A stretch of 34,830 nucleotides of DNA, taken from Thermoplasmata archaeon (lineage in GTDB: Archaea; Thermoplasmatota; Thermoplasmata; Lutacidiplasmatales; UBA184). The position numbers were made by a program, and so were the translations under genes. The stretch lies in contig JAKIWH010000009.1 in the NCBI GenBank assembly GCA_022750125.1, positions 1-34,830 of the forward strand, written 5' to 3'. The notes beneath the pieces are model-generated. The model was not told the origin of the DNA. It saw nothing but the letters and a program-made list of their open reading frames with translations, and did no database searches. Shown piece by piece: positions 26,999 through 34,830 of the stretch. Numbering within the stretch: position 1 is the stretch's first letter; each line of letters begins with the position of its first letter.

Positions 26999-27516
26999 GG
27001 CGGGGATCCGGACCAGCTTGCCAGGTCGCGTTCGAGGTGCTCGGTGTGGCTACCGCGCCAGTAGCGGTGACCGCACGTCAGACAGGTGAACTGAGGGTTG
27101 AGACCGGCGGACTCTCGGATGCCGGCTTGCCCTCCGGAGGTCACGCGCGCTGCGGGGGCCGCCGCCACGAGCTCACCGTTGCAGCGCGTGCAGCGGGTGA
27201 ACCGAGGGGTGCGGGGGAGCGACGGGTGCACGGCCCAGAGCTCGCGCAGCTGGTCGCGTACCTCGACAGCGCGGAGCAGGGTAGAGCGAGAAGCGCGAGA
27301 AGCCAGGCGGACATCCCGGGTGAGGAGGATCCGATGCGACTCCTGCAGCTTTGCTAGTACCTCGTCGTCGGAGAGTCCCTGAACATATTCGGCGTCCGTG
27401 CCCAGGATTCGAAGGTACCGCGCGAGTTTTCCCAGCATCTCGTCCACGAGCCAACTGGCCCCGGGGGCAACCGGAGCGGCGAACTCGGGCCCGCGGCCGG
27501 ACCGGGATTCGGCCAA
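26995..27516 (-). CDS. Mut7-C PIN-like RNase domain protein with Zn ribbon
   Basis: FLVDEMLGKLARYLRILG-type start, ILLTRDVRLASRA, CTRCNGEL...CLTCGHRYWRGSH. Confidence 0.9.
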   Translation of the reverse strand: MAESRSGRGPEFAAPVAPGASWLVDEMLGKLARYLRILGTDAEYVQGLSDDEVLAKLQESHRILLTRDVRLASRASRSTLLRAVEVRDQLRELWAVHPSLPRTPRFTRCTRCNGELVAAAPAARVTSGGQAGIRESAGLNPQFTCLTCGHRYWRGSHTEHLERDLASWSGSPP

Positions 27517-27546
27517 GGTTATCTCCCCCCGCTTGCGTCGCGGGGC

Positions 27547-28926
27547 GTGCGACTGTTCGGCACGAACGGAATCCGCGAAGTGGTGGGCGAGAAGCTCACG
27601 CCGGCGTTCGCGGTCGACCTAGCCGGTGCCATTGCGCGAAACCACCCGGTGGGCGCCCCGATCGCCGTAGGCTGGGACGGCCGGACCTCGAGCCCCGGGC
27701 TCGCGCACCTCGTAGCCGGCACCCTTGCGCTCTCCGGCCACGATGTCGTGGAGCTAGGTCTCCTCCCTACGCCGGCCTTCCAGTACAGCGTCGCGGCGGA
27801 AGGTGCCCAGCTCGGCCTCATCGTCACCGCCTCGCATAACCCACCCGAGTTTAACGGGTTCAAGCTCATCGCCGCGGACGGGCTCGAGGTGCTACGCTCC
27901 GTCGAGGAGGAGATCGAGGCGTCGGTCGCGAAGCAGCTCGCGGCTCCCGTCCCGTTCGACCGGATCCTCCCGATACGCACCGACCCCGCCGGAGCGAACC
28001 GGTACCTGAAAGCGATCCTGAGCTGCGTCGAGGTGGAGCGGATCCGCAAACGCGGATTCTTCGTGGTCCTCGACTGCGGGAACGGCGCCTCGGCGGTGAC
28101 GAGCCCCGAGCTCCTGCGCCGACTCGGCTGCCGGGTCGTCACGCTGAACGGTCAGGTCGACGGAACCTTCCCGGGCCACCCCTCCGAACCGACGGAGGCA
28201 AATCTGTCGGGACTGCGCGCCACCGTCCCGGCGCTCGGCGCCGACCTGGGTATCGCCCACGATGGAGACGCCGACCGGGCGGTCTTCGTCGATGCGACCG
28301 GCCAGTACCTCCCAGGAGAGCGCGTTCTCACGCTGTTCGCGCGGAACCGTGTCCGACTGAATCGGGGCGGTATCGTGGTGACGCCGGTCTCGAGCTCCCA
28401 GAGCGTCGAGGACGTCGTCGTGGCGCTCGGTGGCCAGGTCACGTACACGCGTATCGGATCTCCGACGGTGACTCGGGAGATGCAGCGCTCGAAGGCGGTG
28501 TTCGGCGGGGAGGAGAACGGCGGACTCATCTTCCCCGAGCTTCACCTGGCGCGGGACGGTGCCATGAGCGCGGCCGCGATGCTGGATCTGCTCGCCCGGG
28601 AAGAGCAATCGCTCGCGGGCGCGGTGCGGGATCTCCCCGTCTACGCGCTCCGGAAGGAGAAGCTGCCCTGCCCGGAGCCTCAGCTCGAGGCGGTGATGAA
28701 GGGGATTGCCGAGTCGCTTGCCAAGACCGCGGACAAAATCGTAACCCTCGACGGCGTGAAGGCGTACCGGGACGGCGGTTGGGTCCTTGTGCGCCGGTCG
28801 GGTACCGAGCCTCTCATCCGCGTCTTCTCCGAGGCGAAGCAGTCGGCGGTCGCAGACCGGCTCGTTCGGGAGACCCTCGAGGCGCTCATCGCCCTACGCG
28901 ACCGAGCTGCGGCGGGCCGCGCGTAG
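27547..28926 (+). CDS. glmM: Phosphoglucosamine mutase / phosphomannomutase family
   Basis: VRLFGTNGIREVV, VTASHNPPEFNGFK, AHDGDADRAVFVD, RRSGTEPLIRVFSEA. Confidence 0.92.
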   Translation: MRLFGTNGIREVVGEKLTPAFAVDLAGAIARNHPVGAPIAVGWDGRTSSPGLAHLVAGTLALSGHDVVELGLLPTPAFQYSVAAEGAQLGLIVTASHNPPEFNGFKLIAADGLEVLRSVEEEIEASVAKQLAAPVPFDRILPIRTDPAGANRYLKAILSCVEVERIRKRGFFVVLDCGNGASAVTSPELLRRLGCRVVTLNGQVDGTFPGHPSEPTEANLSGLRATVPALGADLGIAHDGDADRAVFVDATGQYLPGERVLTLFARNRVRLNRGGIVVTPVSSSQSVEDVVVALGGQVTYTRIGSPTVTREMQRSKAVFGGEENGGLIFPELHLARDGAMSAAAMLDLLAREEQSLAGAVRDLPVYALRKEKLPCPEPQLEAVMKGIAESLAKTADKIVTLDGVKAYRDGGWVLVRRSGTEPLIRVFSEAKQSAVADRLVRETLEALIALRDRAAAGRA

Positions 28927-28980
28927 TACCGCGTTCCCGGTCCGACCGGGCTTAAGTGCAGCAGCCCCCCTCCTTCCCCG

Positions 28981-31833
28981 ATGAGGCGGTGGGGCCTCCT
29001 ACCGACCGCGATCGGCGCACCTGCGGTCGCTCTCCTCCTTCTGGTGACGGCCGGCGGGGCCGGGCCGAACAGCACGTCCTTCGGAGCGGATCCCCCCTCC
29101 CACGCCGCCCCTTTCGTGATCGATCGAGCGGCGAGTGGCGAGCCGAGAGTGGCCGCGGGAGCCCAGGGCGTAGAACCGCTCCCCGGGAAGGTCTACGCCC
29201 CGGTCGTGACCCCGCTCGCCGGGGTCGCGCAACAGTCGTCCGTAGCGATTGACACCGCGACCGGGATCGTCTACGCCCTGGCCAGCCACGGCGGATTCCT
29301 CACCGAGTCCAGCCTGGCGAACGGCACCCTTCTCGCGAGCAGTGTCATCGACCCGAACCCCCTTCCAGGGCTCGCCTCCTGGGTCGCCCTCTGCCTCGCG
29401 CCGGCCGACGGCCGGCTGTTCCTCTCGTTCGAATCCCCCGGCGGCGGCTCGGTGTGGGTCGTCAGCTCCACCAACCTGTCGCTGCTGTCCGTGATCCGAA
29501 CCTTTGCGGACCCGAGCTTTGAACCCGGCGCGATCCTCTGCGATTCGAGTTCGGGCATCGTCGTGGTGCAAGGCGCGAACGACGGCGCGGTCGACCTGAT
29601 CAACGCCTCGACGCTGAACGGGGCAGGCTTCCTCACCGTCTGCACGCTCTCGTGCGCGCCCGCCGGCCTCGTCGACGTGCCCGCCTACGGCTACATCGTA
29701 CCGCTCGAGGGGGGGAATTCCACGCGCGTTATCGTGCCGGGATTTGCCTCCCTCGGCCCCGTCCTCTACTCGCCGTCTTCGACGTTCCGAATGGGCGCGG
29801 GCGTCTACGACGCCGCGGACAACGCCGTCTGGATAGCCAACCGAAGCCTCCCCACCAGCACGGACCTCGCGCTCTTCGATGCCCCGGGCCGAGGCTACGT
29901 CAGTTCGCTCCACGCGCCCGGTCCGGTTGCGGCGCTCGCCTTCGCGCCGCAGAAGAACGCCGTGCTCCTCGCCGACAGCACCGCTGCCGGGCCTCCGGAC
30001 CGGCTCGATTGGATGAACGCCTCGACCGGGGCCCCGCTTGTCAACGACTCCGCTTCGCACCCACCGGGGACCGCGGGTCTGGCGGTCGTGTCTCTCGCGT
30101 ACGCGACGGTAGGCGCCGCTGGCTACCTGCTTGCGATCGACCCGATCTCGACGGAGCTCTTCGAACTCGGGCCGCTCGGACCGCCCGAGTTCCTGTTTCT
30201 GCGGGCGCTCGCGAACGTCCCGACGGAGTACTCGATCACGACCGACCCGGACGACGGAGCTGTCTACCTCCTCCAATCGGCGACCGGCGACCCGACCAGC
30301 TCCGGAATGCTTCTGGCGTTGAACGGGAGCTCGGGGAACCTGAGCTGGAGCGTACCGCTCTCCGGGTTCAGCCCGGCCTCGGGTGCGATCGCGGTCGACC
30401 CGGCCCTCGAGACGCTCTACGTCGCCGAGTCCTCGGGAGCGGTCGCCATGTTCGATGCGCGGAACGGTTCTCCCCTCGGTTCGCTCAGCACGCCGCGCGG
30501 CACCGTGGGGGTCACCGTCGACCCGAAGCTCGGGCTGCTCGACGCGCTCGCGCAGCCCGTGGCCGCAACGACCACGAACGTGAGCGTGTTCGGCCTATCG
30601 GCATCAGGTGCCGTGCCGCTCGGGACGTTCGTCGTCTCGGGGCTGGCGGTGTGTGCCTGGACCTCCGACACCGCCGTCGGCGCCCTCGCCGTGGTCGATT
30701 GCGGGGGGGCTCCCGCCCCGGATCGGCTGAGCTGGTTCTCCGAGCTCGACGGAGCCCCGGAGGGATCGGTCCACACCGGGACCGCGCCGTCCGGGGTCAT
30801 CGCCGACCGCGCGGGGGTGCTGTACGTGGCCAACCTCGGGACAGAGAACATCACCATCGTGAACGTGAGCGGCCCCACGGTGCGCTCCGTCCTCGCGGGC
30901 GTGGTCGAACCGGAGTACCTCTCCGTCGACCCCACCTCGCAGCTCCTGTTCGTGACCGGGCCTCTCTCCGCGTCGGTCCGCATCGAGTCCACGGCCAACG
31001 GGGCCTCGCTGGGCTCGTTCCCGCTCCCGAGCAGCGCCGGCGCCGTCGCCGTCAATCCGGGCACGGGCGAGGTGGTCGCAACTGCCTACCTCACGGGTCA
31101 ACTCCTGCTCGCCCCGCTCCTGGCTCCTCCTTCCCAGGTGGGGGGAGTGTCGGTGCGCGCTTCGAACGGCTCCCTCGCTGTGTCCTGGGGCCCGGTGCCT
31201 GGTGTCGCCGGCTACCCGGTGCACAACTACTCGGTTCGCCTCTCTACGGCGGGTCCCGCCGGACCGTGGACGGTGGCGGCCATCGTGACCGCAACGGCTA
31301 CGAATCTCAGCGGGCTCAACGACGGCACCACCTACACTGTCACGGTGGCGGCCGCAGGGGAAACGGGCACAGGTCCCGCGTCCGCGCCGGTGTCGGCAAT
31401 CCCCGTCGGGAGCCCGTACCCTCCCACCGCGGTCGCGGTGAAGCCCGGGTCAACCACCTCCCTCAACGTGAGCTGGGAAGCCCCCATCTCAACCGGTGGG
31501 AGCAATCTCACCGGCTTCCTGCTCGCCTGGGCGCTCGACGCGATCGGCCCGTGGGTCAACCTCTCCGAGCCGCCTACCCCGACGGCAGCCACCTTGGGCG
31601 GGCTCGCTGCCTCCACGGAGTACTTCGTCCGGGTGAGTGCTGAGAGTGCGGTCGGAGTCGGGAATCCATCCCCGGCCGTGTCGGCTCACACTTCGAGCGT
31701 TTCCGTCCCGACCTCGGGCAACAGCTCCGGGACCGAGGCAATCGAGCTCGCGGCGCTCGTGCTCGGCGCGGCCGTCGTTTCCTTGCTTGGGGTCTACCTC
31801 TATCGAAGGAAGAAGCGCTCGCAGTCGCGCTGA
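28981..31833 (+). CDS. Secreted/anchored beta-propeller protein with two fibronectin type III domains and C-terminal TM
   Basis: Signal-like N-terminus, repeated propeller-like strands, FN3-like PPSQVGGVSVRASNGSLAVSWGPV... and PPTAVAVKPGSTTSLNVSWEAP..., C-term IELAALVLGAAVVSLLGVYLYRRKKRSQSR. Confidence 0.82.
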   Translation: MRRWGLLPTAIGAPAVALLLLVTAGGAGPNSTSFGADPPSHAAPFVIDRAASGEPRVAAGAQGVEPLPGKVYAPVVTPLAGVAQQSSVAIDTATGIVYALASHGGFLTESSLANGTLLASSVIDPNPLPGLASWVALCLAPADGRLFLSFESPGGGSVWVVSSTNLSLLSVIRTFADPSFEPGAILCDSSSGIVVVQGANDGAVDLINASTLNGAGFLTVCTLSCAPAGLVDVPAYGYIVPLEGGNSTRVIVPGFASLGPVLYSPSSTFRMGAGVYDAADNAVWIANRSLPTSTDLALFDAPGRGYVSSLHAPGPVAALAFAPQKNAVLLADSTAAGPPDRLDWMNASTGAPLVNDSASHPPGTAGLAVVSLAYATVGAAGYLLAIDPISTELFELGPLGPPEFLFLRALANVPTEYSITTDPDDGAVYLLQSATGDPTSSGMLLALNGSSGNLSWSVPLSGFSPASGAIAVDPALETLYVAESSGAVAMFDARNGSPLGSLSTPRGTVGVTVDPKLGLLDALAQPVAATTTNVSVFGLSASGAVPLGTFVVSGLAVCAWTSDTAVGALAVVDCGGAPAPDRLSWFSELDGAPEGSVHTGTAPSGVIADRAGVLYVANLGTENITIVNVSGPTVRSVLAGVVEPEYLSVDPTSQLLFVTGPLSASVRIESTANGASLGSFPLPSSAGAVAVNPGTGEVVATAYLTGQLLLAPLLAPPSQVGGVSVRASNGSLAVSWGPVPGVAGYPVHNYSVRLSTAGPAGPWTVAAIVTATATNLSGLNDGTTYTVTVAAAGETGTGPASAPVSAIPVGSPYPPTAVAVKPGSTTSLNVSWEAPISTGGSNLTGFLLAWALDAIGPWVNLSEPPTPTAATLGGLAASTEYFVRVSAESAVGVGNPSPAVSAHTSSVSVPTSGNSSGTEAIELAALVLGAAVVSLLGVYLYRRKKRSQSR

Positions 31834-31917
31834 CGCCGCGGGCCTCGCCGCACTGCCCAAGGTCGCCCGCACCTCGCGGAGCGAGCGTTGCCCAGAGGCG
31901 GCGCGGCGTCGCCGAGC

Positions 31918-32448
31918 TCAGCTGCGGGAGCTCGATCGGATGTGACGCACGAGGGCTTCGCCGAGGTCCGTCAGCTGGTACACCTTGAGTCGTTGGAGTT
32001 TGCGTTGGACGCGGTAGCGCTCGACCCGAAGCGCGCCGCCGTCGACCAGTCGATTCAAGGCGTTGGAGACAGCTGGCTGCGTCGTTCCTAGGGCCTGCGC
32101 CATCCCAGCCTGGGTGAGCGACACGGGCGCGGTCTCCGAGCGGTCGAAGCGGGGTTGGCTCGCGATGTGAAGCAAGAGCCGGGCTGAGATCTGGAGCTCT
32201 TGCTCCGTCGGCTCGAGGCGATCCACCCACCCTGAAACGTGCCCGGCCTCTACGGAACTCTTGGAACTCCGCGTCCTCCCTTCGGTGTCCGGATCGCCGC
32301 GTTCGGTCGCGCGGCCACGGGCCGTGGGAAAGGAGGCGTCCGAAAGCCCCTGCGCTTGAGTATCTAGCATCGAGGCCTCAAACTGTCCGGTTCGAGGGAG
32401 CCATTCCCTCCGCAGGGCCGAGCCGAGGTCGCCGGCGGTTCGGCGCAT
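31918..32448 (-). CDS. Winged-helix (MarR/ArsR-type) transcriptional regulator
   Basis: VSLTQAGMAQALGTTQPAVSNALNRLVDGGALRVERYRVQRKLQRLKVYQLTDLG. Confidence 0.8.
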   Translation of the reverse strand: MRRTAGDLGSALRREWLPRTGQFEASMLDTQAQGLSDASFPTARGRATERGDPDTEGRTRSSKSSVEAGHVSGWVDRLEPTEQELQISARLLLHIASQPRFDRSETAPVSLTQAGMAQALGTTQPAVSNALNRLVDGGALRVERYRVQRKLQRLKVYQLTDLGEALVRHIRSSSRS

Positions 32449-32449
32449 C

Positions 32450-34807
32450 TCAGAGAGTCGTCTCTTCGGAAGGCTCGACCTCTTCCGACGCGTCCCATTC
32501 GGTGGCGGAGATCTTTGCTACCAACCGTCGACCGCGTTCCACGCGCCTGCGCCTCGAGAGCACTCCGACCGCGCCGAACGAGGCTCCGAGCAGTAGGGAG
32601 GTCAGGCCGAGAACGCTGAGCACCGTGGCGAGGCTCACTCCTAGCACGGAGGCATGAGCGCCGGCGGAGACCGGAACGAACGGAATCGTCACGGTAGCCG
32701 GCGTCGGAGCTGCCACCGAGACTGCGCCCGAGGCCGCACGGTAGCCGCTCAAGGAGGTCGAATAGGAGTAGTTCCCGCTCGACACCTGGAACTGAATGGT
32801 GGACGCGCCGTTCGACCACCGGGTCAGTCCGTCGCCGAGCTCGATGGTTAGGCCCGAAGTATCGCCGACGAGCGTCACCGACCAGTTGGAGCCGGTACCG
32901 AGCCCTGAGGTCCGGAAGGTGAGCGGGACGAGGTGCAGGAGCGGCGAGAAGCTCACGTTTACGAGGACGGGCGCGCCGTTCACGGTCACGGTGCCGCCCG
33001 CGGGCGACGAGAATCCGCTCACGGCAGCGACGGTGTACGAGAAGCTGCCGCTCGGAACGGAGAAGACCACCGTCGAGGTCGACGAGGTTCCCAGCGTCTG
33101 ATTCAGCAGCACGCTCCAGGCGGTGCCGTCGGGCAGCCCGGCGGCTACGAAGCTCACGTCGTACACGGGCACGGCGCTCCAGGCGACGGTGATCGTCGTT
33201 GGTAGACCATTCACGATCACCTCCCCGGATCCCGGAGACGCCCTCCACCCGGAAACGGCCCCGACCACGAACGCGTAGGTTCCGTTGGGCTCGACGAACG
33301 AGAGGCTTGAGGTCATGGAGGAGCGGGAGGTTCCGGCGAGGGTCACCGACCAGGTCGTCGGAGTGGGCAACCCGGTCTCGGTGACCAGCACCTCGTAGGT
33401 GACCGGCGAAAACGTGATCGAAATGTCGCGTTCGGCACGGGCGATGATCGCGGTCCCTTTGCTGGGTGCGGACGTGTAGCCGTCCACGTGGCCGGTCGAG
33501 AAGAAGTAGGCGCCGTTGGTTAGAGAGAACGCGATGCTCGAAGAGGTCGAGCTCCTGGTGACACCGTCCACCGAGATGTTCCACGGGGTACCGTGCGGGA
33601 GGCCCAGCTGAGTGAACACGAGGGGATAGGCGGCCGACGGGGGGGTCGGGAGCGCGGTGACGTTCGCGCTCTCGGCGTTCATCACGTAGAGGTAGCCGTT
33701 GAAATTGTCGTACACGATGGCCCACGGAAGCAACCCCACGCTGGCCGTTCCTTCGACCGTCGTTCCGTTCAAGATGGTCACGTTGGTCGAGCTCTGGTCG
33801 GCCACGTACACCCAACCGTTCCCTGCGTCGTAGGCGGAGGCGTACGGGGAAACGAAGCCCGTGAACGTCTTCACGAGGGTGGTTCCGTTGATCACCGAAA
33901 CGTTGTTGTTGCCCGGGACGTAGATGAACCCGTTCTGGGCATCGAACGTCGCGCTTCGCGGGTACCAACCGACGCCCACGGAACCGACGATCGTCGTACC
34001 GTTGAGCGCCGTGACGTTGAGGCCTCCCTGATCCACCACGTAGATCCACCCGTTGTTGGGATCGTACGTGGAGGCGATCGGGCTCGAACCCGCCGGGCCC
34101 GCCGGGATGTAAACGGTCTTGATCAAGGACGTGCCGTTGAGGAAGCTCAACGTGTTCGAGAACCAGTTCTCGACGTAGACGAAGCCGTTCTTAGGGTCGA
34201 AGGTGGCTGCGTTCGGATAGTTGCCGACGCTCACGTTCCCGACGATCGAAGTACCGTTCAGGAACACGACCCGGTTGGTGCCGTTCACCGGCACGTAGAC
34301 GTAGCCGTTTCGTGCGTCGTAGGCAGTGGTGGTGGGGTTGGGGCCGACCGCTACGGAACCGACCGACTTCGTCCCGTTGATCACCGTGACGTTGGGAGAG
34401 CCGCTGTTGGAGACGTAGACGAACCCGTTCGTCCCGTCGTACGTCACCGAGACGGGAGAGCTTCCGGCGCCGACGGTCGCGATAAGCTTCGTCCCGTTGA
34501 TCACGCTCACGTTGTTCGAACCACTGTTCGCGACGTAGAGGTACCCGTTCGTCGGATCGTACGCTGCGCCCTCCGGCCAGCTTCCTACGTGGATGGAACT
34601 CGAGTTTCCGGCATGCGGGCCAGCCTGTCGCATCCCCGGTAGCTGGGGGGTTGGCGGGTGTGTCTCAGCTGGGGGGCGAACTACGGTGGCGGAAGCAAGG
34701 GGCAGCGCTCCAAGCAGAAAGGACGCCGTAACCAGCACCGCGATCAGGAGGTGGGCTCCGGCCGGAGGTGCCTGGTATGGGCCGGACGAGAGCCGAACGC
34801 GGGACAT
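32450..34807 (-). CDS. YVTN-type beta-propeller surface protein with four PEGA/Ig-like repeats, C-terminal TM and cytoplasmic tail
   Basis: Signal peptide-like LLIAVLVTASFLLGALPLASA; repeated YDxxNGYVYVxNSGSxNVTVINGT; C-term TM then RRRRVERGRRLVAKISATEWDASEEVEPSEE. Confidence 0.88.
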   Translation of the reverse strand: MSRVRLSSGPYQAPPAGAHLLIAVLVTASFLLGALPLASATVVRPPAETHPPTPQLPGMRQAGPHAGNSSSIHVGSWPEGAAYDPTNGYLYVANSGSNNVSVINGTKLIATVGAGSSPVSVTYDGTNGFVYVSNSGSPNVTVINGTKSVGSVAVGPNPTTTAYDARNGYVYVPVNGTNRVVFLNGTSIVGNVSVGNYPNAATFDPKNGFVYVENWFSNTLSFLNGTSLIKTVYIPAGPAGSSPIASTYDPNNGWIYVVDQGGLNVTALNGTTIVGSVGVGWYPRSATFDAQNGFIYVPGNNNVSVINGTTLVKTFTGFVSPYASAYDAGNGWVYVADQSSTNVTILNGTTVEGTASVGLLPWAIVYDNFNGYLYVMNAESANVTALPTPPSAAYPLVFTQLGLPHGTPWNISVDGVTRSSTSSSIAFSLTNGAYFFSTGHVDGYTSAPSKGTAIIARAERDISITFSPVTYEVLVTETGLPTPTTWSVTLAGTSRSSMTSSLSFVEPNGTYAFVVGAVSGWRASPGSGEVIVNGLPTTITVAWSAVPVYDVSFVAAGLPDGTAWSVLLNQTLGTSSTSTVVFSVPSGSFSYTVAAVSGFSSPAGGTVTVNGAPVLVNVSFSPLLHLVPLTFRTSGLGTGSNWSVTLVGDTSGLTIELGDGLTRWSNGASTIQFQVSSGNYSYSTSLSGYRAASGAVSVAAPTPATVTIPFVPVSAGAHASVLGVSLATVLSVLGLTSLLLGASFGAVGVLSRRRRVERGRRLVAKISATEWDASEEVEPSEETTL
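33640..34600 (-). repeat. About eight tandem propeller blades of about 120 nt (40 aa), DNA similarity visible
   Basis: TTCGTCCCGTTGATCAC recurs exactly 120 nt apart near 34370 and 34490; further diverged copies downstream. Confidence 0.8.
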
Positions 34808-34830
34808 GGAGGGAGGTGGGGCAGCCCGCT

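Noticed and set aside
29652-31643. 663-aa plus-strand alternative-frame ORF inside the FN3/propeller gene
   Set aside because: Arg/Pro/Gly-rich out-of-frame translation without domains.
32364-34049. 561-aa minus-strand alternative-frame ORF within the YVTN gene
   Set aside because: Arg/Gly-rich out-of-frame shadow; main frame has clear repeats, signal peptide and TM.
1-34830. CRISPR arrays, transposases, integrases or toxin-antitoxin pairs
   Set aside because: No regularly spaced direct repeats with unique spacers and no recognisable transposase, integrase, Cas or TA proteins in any plausible ORF.

Overview
This is a high-GC archaeal chromosomal segment. The gene content (TFB, Gar1, S19e, L39e, L31e, aIF6, S17e, TrmG10) and the secreted YVTN/surface proteins look most like a Thermoplasmatota lineage, but that placement is inference. 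Most of the window is housekeeping: a SAMP-like ubiquitin fold, gar1-tfb, tldD/tldE, purN, a ribosomal/aIF6 cluster, coaD, a site-2 protease, TrmG10, a Mut7-C protein and GlmM. Accessory loci are: (i) a six-gene minus-strand molybdenum hydroxylase operon resembling 4-hydroxybenzoyl-CoA reductase, with XdhC, a MocA-like protein and a translationally coupled SerK/ParB-like protein; (ii) a tightly packed vWA - GTPase - giant coiled-coil cassette preceded by a hairpin-rich intergenic region, the best candidate for an undescribed system; (iii) a tandem pair of diverged coiled-coil paralogs, one carrying a zinc ribbon; (iv) a membrane-anchored YVTN propeller one nucleotide upstream of a winged-helix regulator. 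The left edge appears to carry the 3' part of a tRNA-Ser(CGA) with a noncanonical T-loop intron that overlaps the SAMP-like ORF. No CRISPR arrays, transposons or rRNAs were seen. All calls are by eye from sequence; no database search was run.
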